A stretch of 64,000 nt of DNA from Blautia sp. Marseille-P3087 (GTDB lineage Bacteria > Bacillota > Clostridia > Lachnospirales > Lachnospiraceae), in contig NZ_LT635539.1 of the NCBI RefSeq assembly GCF_900120195.1, positions 2,716,441-2,780,440 on the forward strand. Reading direction: 5' to 3'. Positions 52,087 through 61,769 of the stretch are shown in pieces. The number at the start of each line of letters is the position of its first letter. Positions within the stretch are counted from its first letter, which is position 1. The notes below the pieces were generated by a model that saw nothing but the letters and a program-made list of their open reading frames with translations, was not told where the DNA came from and did no database searches. The translations under genes and the position numbers were made by a program.

Positions 52087-53331
52087 ATGAAGTTAAAAAG
52101 ATTTTTATCAATCATTATGGCTTTGAGTATGACTACAGCGGTATTTACCCCTGTATATGCAAGTGAAGAAAAAGAAAAGCTTACTCTCTGGGATTTCCAT
52201 AATGGCTCTGAGGCAGAATCTGTCCAGAAAATGGTTGATGAATATAATCAGTCACAGGATAAAGTGGAAATTGAATATTCAAGTGTTAATCAGACAGATT
52301 ATACCACAACACTTGTGACAACCGCATATGCAAATGGTGAATGCCCTGATATTCTCTGGGTAGAACCGGCAACTTACAAAAAATTCACGGAAGCAGGAAT
52401 GTTGGCAGACCTTTCTTCCTACTATACAGATGATCTGAAAAAGGATATTCTTCCCTCATACCTTGAAGCGGCAACCGGAGACGATGGAAAAATTTATACA
52501 TTGCCATTTGAGTGTGAGACTCTTGGACTGTTTTATGATGCGGATGTACTTAAAGAAGAAGGCATTGAACCACCGACAACGTGGGAGGAACTGAAGAGTG
52601 CAGCTGAAAAACTCACAACAGATGACAGATATGGAATCGTTCTTCCGGTAGAAAAAACAGCATATACACTGTTTAACTGGTGGCCATTTATGTGGATGGA
52701 TGATGCAGATATTTATGATGCTGATGGTAATGTAACAATTGGCAGCGACAATATGGCAGATGCCCTTGATTTCTGGGGATCATTTTATCAGAACGGATAC
52801 TGCCCATCATCATTACAGAGCGGCCCATGGAGTATTGATAATATTGCAAATGGCGTAGCTGCTATGCAGATTGGCGGAACCTATATGATAAATGCAGCAG
52901 AAGAATACAACAAAGATGGACATAATATTGGAGTTGTACCGCTTCCGACACCGGAAGGAAAAGATGCTGTAACTGTCGCAGGAGGACAGATGCTGGGAGT
53001 TTCCAGTCAGAGCAAAGATGTTGATGCAGCAGCTGATTTTATTTTCTGGTGTTTCGGAAGTGATGATACAACTAATGCCGTAAAATGGTGTACAGAAACT
53101 AAATTTGCATATCCGGTACGTCAGTCCATAATCGATGAAAATAAAGACCTTTTCCAGGAAGGTATAAAGACAACCTTTACTGAATTTTATGACACAGCAA
53201 GACCTGAACCACAGTATCCAACTGAAGTATCAGATATTATGGGGGATACACTGCAGGCTGTAATGTTTGGAGGAAGCTCAGGTGAGGAAGCAGCAAAGGA
53301 TGCACAGGAAAAGATTGAAGCATTAAAATAA
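52087..53331 (+). CDS. ABC transporter sugar-binding protein
   Basis: 414 residues, family 1 solute-binding protein. A signal peptide (residues 1-25, cleavage at VYA-SEE) is followed by KLTLWDFHNGSEAE and the typical LPFECETLGLFYDADVLKEEGIEPPTTWEEL-like hinge (key part GLFYDADVLKEEGIEPP). It has no lipobox Cys, which is unusual in a Gram-positive without a periplasm; it may be bound by the permeases or released. It delivers the oligosaccharide or glycoside to the two permeases that follow. Confidence 0.93.
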   Translation: MKLKRFLSIIMALSMTTAVFTPVYASEEKEKLTLWDFHNGSEAESVQKMVDEYNQSQDKVEIEYSSVNQTDYTTTLVTTAYANGECPDILWVEPATYKKFTEAGMLADLSSYYTDDLKKDILPSYLEAATGDDGKIYTLPFECETLGLFYDADVLKEEGIEPPTTWEELKSAAEKLTTDDRYGIVLPVEKTAYTLFNWWPFMWMDDADIYDADGNVTIGSDNMADALDFWGSFYQNGYCPSSLQSGPWSIDNIANGVAAMQIGGTYMINAAEEYNKDGHNIGVVPLPTPEGKDAVTVAGGQMLGVSSQSKDVDAAADFIFWCFGSDDTTNAVKWCTETKFAYPVRQSIIDENKDLFQEGIKTTFTEFYDTARPEPQYPTEVSDIMGDTLQAVMFGGSSGEEAAKDAQEKIEALK

Positions 53332-53351
53332 AACACAAAAGAGGTAGAATT

Positions 53352-54245
53352 ATGAAGCAGAAAGGAAAAATATCCGGTAAAAAAATGAAGCAAATGCTTG
53401 TAACATATACATTTGTTCTTCCTGATTTTATTGGTCTTCTGGTTTTTATTATCATACCAATCATATATTCGTTTTATATGAGTTTATATAACTGGAATTT
53501 TGCGAATATAAAGGAATTTATTGGATTACAGAATTATGTAACAATGTTTAGTGATTCTGAATGGTGGCAGTCTCTGGGAAGAACCTTCAAGTTGACTTTA
53601 ATGTATGTTCCGGCATTGTTTATCTTGTCCATTCTGTTTGCGGTTCTGATCAACTATGTCAAGAACGAAAAAGCGGCTGGATTTGTAAAAACAGCTTTTC
53701 TGCTTCCATATTCTATCACATCTGTAATTGCAAGCTGTCTGTGGATGTTCCTTTATATGGAAAGAAGCGGATTTATCAATGTATTTTTGAAGGCAGTTGG
53801 ACTGAAGGGAGAAAAGTTTCTGGGGTCCACCTCTCAGGCAATGGTTTGTATTGCGATTGTTTTGATATGGATCAATCTGGGCTACAATATTATTCTTTTT
53901 CTCTCAGCAATAAAAGACATACCTTATAGTTATTATGAAGCGGCAAAACTGGATGGAGCCAATTCCTGGCAGGTTTTCTGGAAGATAACGTTTCCATTAT
54001 TGAAACCTACAAGTGTTTTTGTACTGATCACATCGGTGATTGCATCCTTCCAGTGTCTGGATCTTATCATGGTAATGACCGGAGGCGGGCCGGCAAAATC
54101 CACAGAAGTTGCCAGTCTGTATATCTACAAACAGTCATTTGAAATGATGAAGGCTGGATATGGAGCCGGATTGTCAGTTGTAATGTTTCTAATTCTGACA
54201 GTGCTTGCCGTTATCATGTTAAAAATAAATGGAAAGGAGGAATGA
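53352..54245 (+). CDS. ABC sugar permease (MalF-like)
   Basis: 297 residues, six membrane helices. The EAA loop that docks to the ATPase is YYEAAKLDGANSWQVFWKIT near residues 196-215. It pairs with the second permease. The start is ATG with AGAGGTAG upstream. The reading order binding protein, permease, permease is the standard CUT1 carbohydrate importer layout. No ATP-binding gene is in the locus. Confidence 0.95.
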   Translation: MKQKGKISGKKMKQMLVTYTFVLPDFIGLLVFIIIPIIYSFYMSLYNWNFANIKEFIGLQNYVTMFSDSEWWQSLGRTFKLTLMYVPALFILSILFAVLINYVKNEKAAGFVKTAFLLPYSITSVIASCLWMFLYMERSGFINVFLKAVGLKGEKFLGSTSQAMVCIAIVLIWINLGYNIILFLSAIKDIPYSYYEAAKLDGANSWQVFWKITFPLLKPTSVFVLITSVIASFQCLDLIMVMTGGGPAKSTEVASLYIYKQSFEMMKAGYGAGLSVVMFLILTVLAVIMLKINGKEE

Positions 54246-54249
54246 TGAT

Positions 54250-55056
54250 ATGAAGAAAAAAACAAATAACATACTTGCAGTAATTCTTATAGTATTGGGA
54301 ATTGTAATGTTGTTTCCGATTTACATTCTATTTATGGTCAGTTTTAGAAATGAAAAAACTGTTTTTGTAGGATCACTGATCACAGCATCTCCTTCTTTTG
54401 AAAGTATAAAATCAGCGATAACACCGGATTTTCTTGTTGCAATCGGTAATTCATTTCTTATTGCAGTAGCAGTTACGATTATTGCTTTAATTCTTCATTC
54501 AATGTGTGGATACGCATTTGCAAGAATGAATTTTCCGGGGAAAAAGCCGATGTTTACAGTGATTATCAGTACTTTGATGATTCCTGTATCGTCTATTCTT
54601 GTACCTTTGTTTATGATATGTAAACAATTAGGAATTACAAACAGCTATGCTGGAATTCTGTTACCGGCATTGTTTAATGCTTATGGTATATTTTTGTTCA
54701 GACAGTTTTATATGAGTTTCCCTGTAGATCTTGAAGAGGCTGCAAAACTGGATGGCTGTTCTACCTACAGAATGTTTTTCACAATTATTTTTCCACTTTC
54801 ACGACCGATCATTATTCCACTGTGTATTGCCTTTTTCCTGGGTAACTGGAACAATTATCTTTGGCCGTTGATCGTAAATAAGAAACCGGAATATCGAACA
54901 ATTATGGTGTATCTCGCAAATATGGTTGGAGGCTATAACACGAAGTGGAATGTGGTTATTGCAAGTGCAATGCTGGCCTGCTTGCCGGTATTTCTGATAT
55001 CGCTTTTCCTGCAAAGCCATCTGCAGAACAGCATAAAAATGTCAGGCATCAAATAG
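54250..55056 (+). CDS. ABC sugar permease (MalG-like)
   Basis: 268 residues, six membrane helices, with an EAA loop LEEAAKLDGCSTYRMFFTIIF. ATG 54250 is chosen because AAGGAGG lies nine bases before it; the longer frame would begin inside the ribosome site. It starts 4 bases after the first permease. A shared multi-sugar ATPase such as MsmX would have to power the importer. Confidence 0.95.
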   Translation: MKKKTNNILAVILIVLGIVMLFPIYILFMVSFRNEKTVFVGSLITASPSFESIKSAITPDFLVAIGNSFLIAVAVTIIALILHSMCGYAFARMNFPGKKPMFTVIISTLMIPVSSILVPLFMICKQLGITNSYAGILLPALFNAYGIFLFRQFYMSFPVDLEEAAKLDGCSTYRMFFTIIFPLSRPIIIPLCIAFFLGNWNNYLWPLIVNKKPEYRTIMVYLANMVGGYNTKWNVVIASAMLACLPVFLISLFLQSHLQNSIKMSGIK

Positions 55057-55068
55057 GAGGGAAAGCTT

Positions 55069-57549
55069 GTGGAAATCAGAGAAAGTTATGAAACCAGAAG
55101 ACGCGAAGAAGAATACAGGGCAGCTCTGGAAAAATCAGTACATTATTTTAGTGGGAACAGCTATATTACAGAACTCAGAAAAATGGGTTATGATCAGGCA
55201 AAACTGCAGGTAGAATATGAAACAGAAGAATCTGGAAAGCAGATAATCTGCAGTGCAGCAGCAGAAACAAAAACATTTTTTGACACAAAGGCTACAGAAA
55301 AATTCAGTGCAAAAAATAGTCTTTTTAAATGCGAAGATGTGAATATTTATGGTGATATCAGGCAAATTTACAGCCTTGAAAATAATGGTAAAAAGACAGT
55401 TTACGGCTTGACAGAATCAGATGGGATACAGAACTATATCACCATTCCCTATGTTTCAGGAGAAGACGGGAAAGTATATGAAGACATTTCCTCTCATAGA
55501 ATCTGGAAGCGTGAATTTAGTGCAAAAACATCAGATCTGGACTGTGCGCTGAGATTTCGTATCGCACCGGATATCTGGCCGAATATAAAAATCAAAGAAG
55601 CAGATTTGTCACCTGAGGATATTTTTGCACATGCTTATGAAGCTATTTTTGATATAGAAACAAAAGGTAAAAAACAAGTGGAAATTCAGCTCCCTTATCA
55701 GACATTTTACTGGAATTCTGATACGGAAATGCTTATATGCGGAAAGTACCAGATTGAAATAAAATGCGATGAAAAGCTGTCCTTTGTAGCAGTATTTGAC
55801 CAGTATGTAACAGAAATTATCGCAGGTGATAAGGTGCTGGTACTGCTGAATAATCTGACCAATGAAGCAAAAGAAATCAGTGTTATTGATATCAGTGGAA
55901 ATCTTGGAAAAATCCGAGTTGGAGAAAATAATGATCCACATATCCATGTGGTGACAGAGAAAGAAACAGAGACTGAGATTACTGTATATGGACTGAGAGG
56001 TTTGGCATACAGTAAAGAAGCAACAGAAGCATTGAGAAGAAAAAAGAGCGAAGACAGGCTTATCTTCGCAAATGACAAGTTTAAAGTTTATGATAATCAT
56101 GTTGAAGATATCTGTTATGGGAAACCGGATGCGTATATCATAAACTCAGAAGAAATTGTGTCAGCAGACAGGATTCTTGAAGAATTTCAATGGAGAAAAA
56201 CAAAATGGGGCGACATGACAAGAAAGTCATGGAGAACAGACAAGTGGACAGCAGATAGGAATCTGAAAAAATATCCTATACTGAAATCCAGTTCTGATAT
56301 TCTTTCCGCAACATGGAATCTGGCGATGACAGTCTTTGACCGTTGTACCGATGGCGGATATGCACTTCCCGGACAGGAACATATGTGGCAGGCAGGACTC
56401 TTTCAGTGCAAAGGGGAGGGTTTTGGAGTCTGGCTGAGGGATTCTGTGCATATAGCGATGCGTGGCGGCAGTCTGATCGATCCGGAAACAGCAGGGCGTT
56501 CCCTTTTGTATGCTATAAAAAAAGGATTTGACAATGGAAGCGACGGACCGGCAATGGGGGCTGTCGGATTGTGGGATTATTATCTGGCTACTGGCGACAG
56601 AAGCTTACTTGAAGATGGATATGACGTACTAAGAGAAACAATGATAGAGATTGAAAACAGATATAATGAGGAAAAAGGTCTTGTACGTGCAGAACAGTCT
56701 ACTTCTAATGATGCTTTTCCCGAACCGGAAAATGCCGGTTATTCCCTGGGCAGTGAATGCTATTACATGAAGGCATATGATTCCATGGCAAAAATAGAAA
56801 AGCTTTTGCATGGAGAAAATGAAAATTCTAAAAAATGGAGTAAGGTTTCCGAGCAATTGCGTGAGAAAATTCGCGAGGAATACTGGAATGATGAGGCTGG
56901 ATACTTTACCAGCGGACCAAAAGGCAGTGAAGCATATGAAAAGCAGATCTGGGAGACTTCTGGAGAGGAAGCTGCTCTGTGGGATAAGTTCCAAATTGCA
57001 ACACCAAAACAGCGAAGAGAAATCCTGAACAGTGGAATACATACTGCAATGACACCATATGGAATCCGCTTGTTCCCTCACAGGAAAGAGCGTAACCATT
57101 TTGTGGGACCGGTATGGCCGGTATGGGAATCCGGATTTGCTTCTGCGGCAGCTGAAACACAGAACAAAGAACTTTTGCTTACAATGCTTGCACAACAGAT
57201 GAGAACAGCAGTTCTCCATAAAAACTTTCATGAAGTTCTTGAAGCTGATACAGGGAAATCCTGGAGATGGCCGGGACAGCTCTGGCATGCCTGCGGATTT
57301 GCCGCACAGGTTTTATATGGTATTTTGGGAATCAGCTATGATGAACAGGGCCTGAGATTTCAGCCATGTGTTCCAGAGGCCTTTAAAGGACTTGAAATAG
57401 AAAATCTGAATTACCAGTCAGCAAAACTAACTGTCAAAACAAGTGGCGTTGGAACTGTGGAATATGTTATATTTGATGGTGAAAAAGTTGATTTTATACC
57501 ATATGGTCTTACTGGAAATCATATAGTCCATATAAAGCTGAAAAATTAA
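55069..57549 (+). CDS. Large six-hairpin (alpha/alpha barrel) glycoside hydrolase, family unassigned
   Basis: 826 residues, GTG start fixed by AGGAGGG. No signal peptide. Residues 1-330 look like beta-sandwich domains. Residues about 400-760 form an (alpha/alpha)6 barrel of the MGH1/GH63-like type with YALPGQEHMWQAGLF, FGVWLRDSVHIAMRGG (Arg-Asp as a candidate catalytic acid), GSDGPAMGAVGLWDYY and WRWPGQLWHACGFAAQ. The last 70 residues are a small beta domain (GLEIENLNYQSAKLTVKTSG) as in GH78/GH65-like enzymes. It presumably cleaves the imported sugar together with the GH172 proteins. I cannot name the family or substrate. Confidence 0.8.
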   Translation: MEIRESYETRRREEEYRAALEKSVHYFSGNSYITELRKMGYDQAKLQVEYETEESGKQIICSAAAETKTFFDTKATEKFSAKNSLFKCEDVNIYGDIRQIYSLENNGKKTVYGLTESDGIQNYITIPYVSGEDGKVYEDISSHRIWKREFSAKTSDLDCALRFRIAPDIWPNIKIKEADLSPEDIFAHAYEAIFDIETKGKKQVEIQLPYQTFYWNSDTEMLICGKYQIEIKCDEKLSFVAVFDQYVTEIIAGDKVLVLLNNLTNEAKEISVIDISGNLGKIRVGENNDPHIHVVTEKETETEITVYGLRGLAYSKEATEALRRKKSEDRLIFANDKFKVYDNHVEDICYGKPDAYIINSEEIVSADRILEEFQWRKTKWGDMTRKSWRTDKWTADRNLKKYPILKSSSDILSATWNLAMTVFDRCTDGGYALPGQEHMWQAGLFQCKGEGFGVWLRDSVHIAMRGGSLIDPETAGRSLLYAIKKGFDNGSDGPAMGAVGLWDYYLATGDRSLLEDGYDVLRETMIEIENRYNEEKGLVRAEQSTSNDAFPEPENAGYSLGSECYYMKAYDSMAKIEKLLHGENENSKKWSKVSEQLREKIREEYWNDEAGYFTSGPKGSEAYEKQIWETSGEEAALWDKFQIATPKQRREILNSGIHTAMTPYGIRLFPHRKERNHFVGPVWPVWESGFASAAAETQNKELLLTMLAQQMRTAVLHKNFHEVLEADTGKSWRWPGQLWHACGFAAQVLYGILGISYDEQGLRFQPCVPEAFKGLEIENLNYQSAKLTVKTSGVGTVEYVIFDGEKVDFIPYGLTGNHIVHIKLKN

Positions 57550-57571
57550 TATGAACAGAGAGTGAAAGCAT

Positions 57572-58621
57572 ATGAAAGCAAAGATTACAGATGTGGCTCA
57601 AAAAGCCAACGTTTCCATATCCACAGTATCGCATGTGTTGAATCACACACGTTTTGTATCCGAAGAGACCAGAAAAAAAGTCATGGATGCAGTAGAAGAA
57701 TTGGGATATTCACCGGATGCATCTGGCAGAACTTTTCGCACCGGCAAAAAAATGATGATAGGACTTGTTGTACCAGATATTACAAACTCCGTTTTTGCTG
57801 CACTTATTGAAGATGTAGATGATGTGATATCAAAACAGGGATATAATTTGGTTATTTCCAATACAAGAGATAATCTTAGAATGGAAAAACAGGCGTTAAG
57901 AAGTTTGGCATCAGGTGTTGTAGACGGAATTGTGATTGCTTCTACGGCAGAAGATTTTCAAACAATAAAGAGCCAAATGCCAGATAAGTTTCCACTGGTA
58001 TTCATGGATCGAGTGTTGCCAGATCGAAATTATGACAGTGTTATTTTGGATTGTCGGGAGGCAACTGCCAAAATGCTGGAAGAAATGATTGGAAATGGAT
58101 TTAGAAAGATTGGTTTTCTGGTCGGTCTGCCACAGATTAGCCCAACATATGAAAGGGTAAGTATCTATCAGGAGATTTTAAATAAGCATGGCATACCGGA
58201 AGAAGAACAATACATCCGGTACATCAATCGTAAAAATAATACGTATGATGTAGCCAGTGAGTTGATTGAAAAAGGATGTACAGCGCTTATAGCGACAAAC
58301 ACAGCAATGACTCACAGTGTGCTGAATTGTGTGGAAGACAGAGGGTTAAAGCTCGGAGAAGAGATAGTTATAGGTGGCTTTGTAGATTCTGATTTTGCAA
58401 ATCGCTTTATGCATAAGATTCCGGTAGTTTATGAGCCGATGAAAGAAATGGGAAAACTTGCAGGAGAGATGATCGTAGAAAAAATAGAAGATAAAAACGA
58501 AAAATTTTCTGTAAAAGCGCTGCTATGTGAATATGACTCTAATAACTTTTACAGAAATCAGGTAGCGAAATACAAAGTAACAGGAAACACAGACACCACA
58601 CAGACAAAGAGTATGCTGTAA
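57572..58621 (+). CDS. LacI-family transcriptional repressor
   Basis: 349 residues. The N-terminal helix-turn-helix and hinge are intact (ITDVAQKANVSISTVSHVLN, ELGYSPDASGRTFR), followed by a periplasmic-binding-like sugar sensor domain (IGLVVPDITNSVFAALIED, VFMDRVLPD, IGFLVGLPQISPTYER). It most likely represses the operon from the palindrome CGTTTGCGCAAACG upstream of the first GH172 gene. The ribosome site is AACAGAGAG. It lies inside the operon and so may be repressed by itself. Confidence 0.93.
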   Translation: MKAKITDVAQKANVSISTVSHVLNHTRFVSEETRKKVMDAVEELGYSPDASGRTFRTGKKMMIGLVVPDITNSVFAALIEDVDDVISKQGYNLVISNTRDNLRMEKQALRSLASGVVDGIVIASTAEDFQTIKSQMPDKFPLVFMDRVLPDRNYDSVILDCREATAKMLEEMIGNGFRKIGFLVGLPQISPTYERVSIYQEILNKHGIPEEEQYIRYINRKNNTYDVASELIEKGCTALIATNTAMTHSVLNCVEDRGLKLGEEIVIGGFVDSDFANRFMHKIPVVYEPMKEMGKLAGEMIVEKIEDKNEKFSVKALLCEYDSNNFYRNQVAKYKVTGNTDTTQTKSML

Positions 58622-58667
58622 TGAAAGTTGACATTATATCACCTTTCAGACAAAAGAGAGGTATTTT

Positions 58668-59858
58668 ATGTTAGAAAATAAATTGTTTAAATTTGAAGAG
58701 GGTGTTGTATCAAGATGGGCAAGCTATGAAAATCCAGATGGTGCAAAAGGTGCTGGTGGAACAGTGAGAAATGGCAGAAAAGGAGCTCCTTGGTTTACAC
58801 TGAATCCAGGAGAGAGCCGGGTTTTAGCTCATGCTGAAAATACAAGTGGTATTATCCGACGCATGTGGATTACAATTAGTGATCAGACCCCAGAAACTTT
58901 GAGAGGAATAAAATTGGAGATGTTCTGGGATAATAGCGAGAAGCCTGCAGTAAGTGTTCCATTTGGTGACTTTTTCTGTGTGGGATTGGGAAAAGTTGCA
59001 ACATTTAAAAATGCATTATTCTCAAATCCGGAAGGACGTAATTTCAGCACCTATATTCCAATGCCATTCAAAACAGGTATGAAAATTTTAGTTACAAATG
59101 AATCCAGTGTTACGATTAAGCATTTTTACTATGATATTGATTATACACTGGGTGATAAGTTCACAGAGGATACTTTGTATTTCCATGCTTTCTTTAACAG
59201 AGAAAATCCTACACACATGAAAAAAGATTTTGAATTGCTTCCATACATTGAAGGAAAAGGAAGATTTTTAGGCACTAATATGGGTGTTCGGTGCAATAAA
59301 AAACTGTATTCAGATACATGGTGGGGCGAGGGTGAATTCAAAGCGTATATTGATGGCGATACTGATTATCCGACCATATGTGGTACAGGTGTAGAGGATT
59401 ATATTGGAACAGCATGGGGACAGGATTATTATTATGATCTGTACTGTGGCTGCCCGGTATATGATAAGGAGAATATGGAATTGTGCTGTTACCGTTTCCA
59501 CATTCCGGATCCTATTTATTTCAACAGTAATTTTAAAGCAACGATACAGCAGATAGGTGGAGTTGACAGAGATGATTATTTCCATCATGCTCAGTTGCTG
59601 TATAAGAATAAGATAGCCAATAATCAGGTGATTTCTGTTGATGGAGATCCTATAGATTTTGCTGATATTCCAATGCTGAATGGTATCCCTCTTTTATTTG
59701 AAAGGGAAGATGACTGGTCATGCTGTACTTATTTCTACTTAGATAAGCCTGAAAATAATTTACCGGAATTAATGGATGTTTCCGAAAGGACGAAAGATTT
59801 AGTTGCCCGCCCTGGCTTTATGGGAAAATATCCACAGGATATGCCGCTGTTTCGTTAG
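58668..59858 (+). CDS. DUF2961 / GH172-family glycosidase (second copy)
   Basis: 396 residues, no signal peptide. It shares the family pattern with the first copy: FSGIIRRMWITISDQ-like start (TSGIIRRMWIT), PFGDFFCVGLG, WWGEGEFKAYIDGD and the diagnostic CGTGVEDYIGTAWGQDYYYD near residue 238. The two copies are only distantly alike, so they may act on different linkages or form a hetero-complex. RBS is AGAGAGG. A strong terminator ends the locus after it. Confidence 0.88.
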   Translation: MLENKLFKFEEGVVSRWASYENPDGAKGAGGTVRNGRKGAPWFTLNPGESRVLAHAENTSGIIRRMWITISDQTPETLRGIKLEMFWDNSEKPAVSVPFGDFFCVGLGKVATFKNALFSNPEGRNFSTYIPMPFKTGMKILVTNESSVTIKHFYYDIDYTLGDKFTEDTLYFHAFFNRENPTHMKKDFELLPYIEGKGRFLGTNMGVRCNKKLYSDTWWGEGEFKAYIDGDTDYPTICGTGVEDYIGTAWGQDYYYDLYCGCPVYDKENMELCCYRFHIPDPIYFNSNFKATIQQIGGVDRDDYFHHAQLLYKNKIANNQVISVDGDPIDFADIPMLNGIPLLFEREDDWSCCTYFYLDKPENNLPELMDVSERTKDLVARPGFMGKYPQDMPLFR

Positions 59859-59896
59859 CAGCCGGTAAGTGAAAATTATAAGTGAAAGCTTATAAG

Positions 59897-59951
59897 ACTT
59901 TCCTGCAATGTCTGATATAATGATATTCAGATACTGTAGGAAAGTTTTTTT
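59897..59951 (+). terminator. Terminator of the glycoside locus
   Basis: ACTTTCCTGCA pairs with TGTAGGAAAGT (one G-U pair) around a 27-base loop, followed by seven T residues. Confidence 0.9.
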
Positions 59952-60530
59952 ACTTTAGATGGATCGTGAGGACAGCAGGGAATGCCGTTTTCATTTACAG
60001 TATAGTCAATCCCTTCTATGGTGAGCTTTGTCTTCAGGGGGATAAAAGCCTTCTGAAATCCAATTTCTTCAAAGAGGGTCTTGTAGATTTTAATGGCATC
60101 AAAGGCGGCATCTCCAAGATTTGTATTCATCTGGAGAATCAGATTTCTTTTCAACAACGATATCCGGATGAGCCTGAAGGAAGTCTTTGTTATAAAAAGT
60201 AATGTCACGGACGATGCCAAGACCATTTGTAATGATGCCAAATTTATAGGCGTAACAGAAATGTCCATTGATGTACATCTGCTGGATTGCCTGATTGGAA
60301 GTCGCATGAGTCGGCATGGAGCCATAAGCTGCTTTGTAAGGATCATAGGAATCATCAAGGTTATGGGATTTTTTGAAAGCCTTTAGCTGCTTGATAATGC
60401 GGTTTGCGTATTTAGAATTATTTTCTGTAACCCAAGCTTCAATACCGGAGGTATCAAAGATTGTCATGGAAGCTTTATTTTTAACAAGAAAAAATGCCGT
60501 GTTTATGCAGCTTTTTGCGTTTCGTAAACG
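59945..60530 (-). pseudogene. N-terminal and central fragments of a DDE transposase
   Basis: Two frames on the minus strand together read an IS1182-like transposase. One has INTAFFLVKNKASMTIFDTS, YKAAYGSMPTHATSNQAIQQ and ends at EKKSDSPDE near 60133. The other continues LGDAAFDAIKIYKTLFEEIG and IPCCPHDPSKVKK. About 25 residues between them are deleted, with a frameshift, and the extreme N-terminus is missing. The C-terminal part that should follow is not here but at 50.2-50.6 kb on the same strand. Confidence 0.82.
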
Positions 60531-60541
60531 CCTAATAAAAA

Positions 60542-60837
60542 GATGGATGTGCGGATTACATTTTCCGTGATCACAGAAATGTTTTAAATATATATATCTA
60601 TGCACCGGTAGATGCACGTTATAAAAACTGTGTGGAAGTACTTAAGATGAAACCGGAAGAAGCCACAAAAATGATCTATAAGGTCGACAAGGCGCGAACA
60701 GCATATCACAAACGTTATGCAAAGTATGCCCCGGGAGATCCGGACAGCAAACAGATCATGATCGATTCCAGTATGCTGGGAGTAGAGGAACGGCGGAAAT
60801 TCTGGCAGAGATCGTGCGAAGGAGATTTGGGCTGTAG
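60542..60837 (+). pseudogene. 3' fragment of a cytidylate kinase-like gene, frameshifted
   Basis: The frame reads CADYIFRDHRNVLNIYIYAP, KNCVEVLKMKPEEATKMIYK, VDKARTAYHKRYAKYAPGD and MLGVE, matching the C-terminal half of cytidylate kinase-like family proteins. After GVE one base is missing near 60787; the frame +1 then continues TAEILAEIVRRRFGL and a stop, the expected ending. The 5' half is absent and the fragment begins 7 bases after the possible IS end, so the gene was probably broken by that element. Confidence 0.82.
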
Positions 60838-61078
60838 AGAGCGTTATGTGTAAACTATTTGTTCTGAATTGTAAAACCAACAGGTATTCGCTGCAGTAAG
60901 AAAAGAAAATGTAGATGAAATCTTTGTGAAATGATGAAAGGCAGCAGACATTGTAAGAATAAAAGTAATTGAAAGCAATGGTGCAGAATTAGATAAAAAA
61001 ATTTTTCCTCTTTAAAAACAGATGCCAGGGTGCTAAGATAGGCAGGGCGAAAATCAATTATTACGGAGGAAATATAAA
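60838..61078. other. Spacer before the DUF6198 gene
   Basis: A/T-rich sequence with no gene that I can support. It must hold the promoter of the membrane-protein gene; no clear -35/-10 pair stands out. GGAGG for the next gene lies at 61066-61070. Confidence 0.4.
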
Positions 61079-61765
61079 TTGATAGAAAAAAACGAGACAC
61101 AAAAGAAAAAAGATCTGCCAGTGCTGCGGGGTGAACTGGCATTGCTGGTGGTTGTACTGATCAACAGTCTGGGCGTTGTGCTGATGCTGTATTCCGGATC
61201 CGGAATTTCTGCAATCTCCAGCGTACCATATGCATTCTCAGAAGTATTTACGAAGGTTTCCCTCGGCACCTGGACCTATATTTTCCAGGGACTGCTGGTA
61301 TTATCCCTGATGATCATGCGAAAGAAATTTGTCGCACCGTATCTTTTCAGTTTTGTTGTTGGATTTGCATTCAGCGAAATGCTCGATGTACATGAGATGT
61401 GGATTAATGTGCTGCCGACAGCAATCGGATACCGGGTCATTTATTTCATTATCAGTTACCTGCTTCTCTGCATCGGAATCGCACTTTCCAACCGCTGCGG
61501 TCTGCCGATCATTCCGACAGACCTGTTCCCGAGAGAGCTGGCAGATATCACGAAAGTACAATACTCCAGAATCAAGATAGGATATGATGTTACCTGTCTT
61601 ACAGTAACTGCACTGATGACCTTAAGTATCCTCGGACATCTGGACGGACTCGGAATCGGTACGATCCTTGCCGCATTTACCATGGGAAAAGTAATCGGAA
61701 TGATCGGTGACAAAATGGATCAGCATGTAAGGTTCGTATCCTTTATGACAAAGAAAACAGCATAA
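61079..61765 (+). CDS. YczE/DUF6198-type integral membrane protein
   Basis: 228 residues with a TTG start, supported by CGGAGG nine bases upstream. Five hydrophobic segments (about 18-40, 60-78, 84-100, 118-136 and 180-205). The first loop NSLGVVLMLYSGSGISAIS resembles YczE/YitT-like proteins, some of which affect antibiotic secretion or act as transport proteins; role unknown. It converges with the DUF1700 gene with a 4-base gap. Confidence 0.8.
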   Translation: MIEKNETQKKKDLPVLRGELALLVVVLINSLGVVLMLYSGSGISAISSVPYAFSEVFTKVSLGTWTYIFQGLLVLSLMIMRKKFVAPYLFSFVVGFAFSEMLDVHEMWINVLPTAIGYRVIYFIISYLLLCIGIALSNRCGLPIIPTDLFPRELADITKVQYSRIKIGYDVTCLTVTALMTLSILGHLDGLGIGTILAAFTMGKVIGMIGDKMDQHVRFVSFMTKKTA

Positions 61766-61769
61766 AAAG

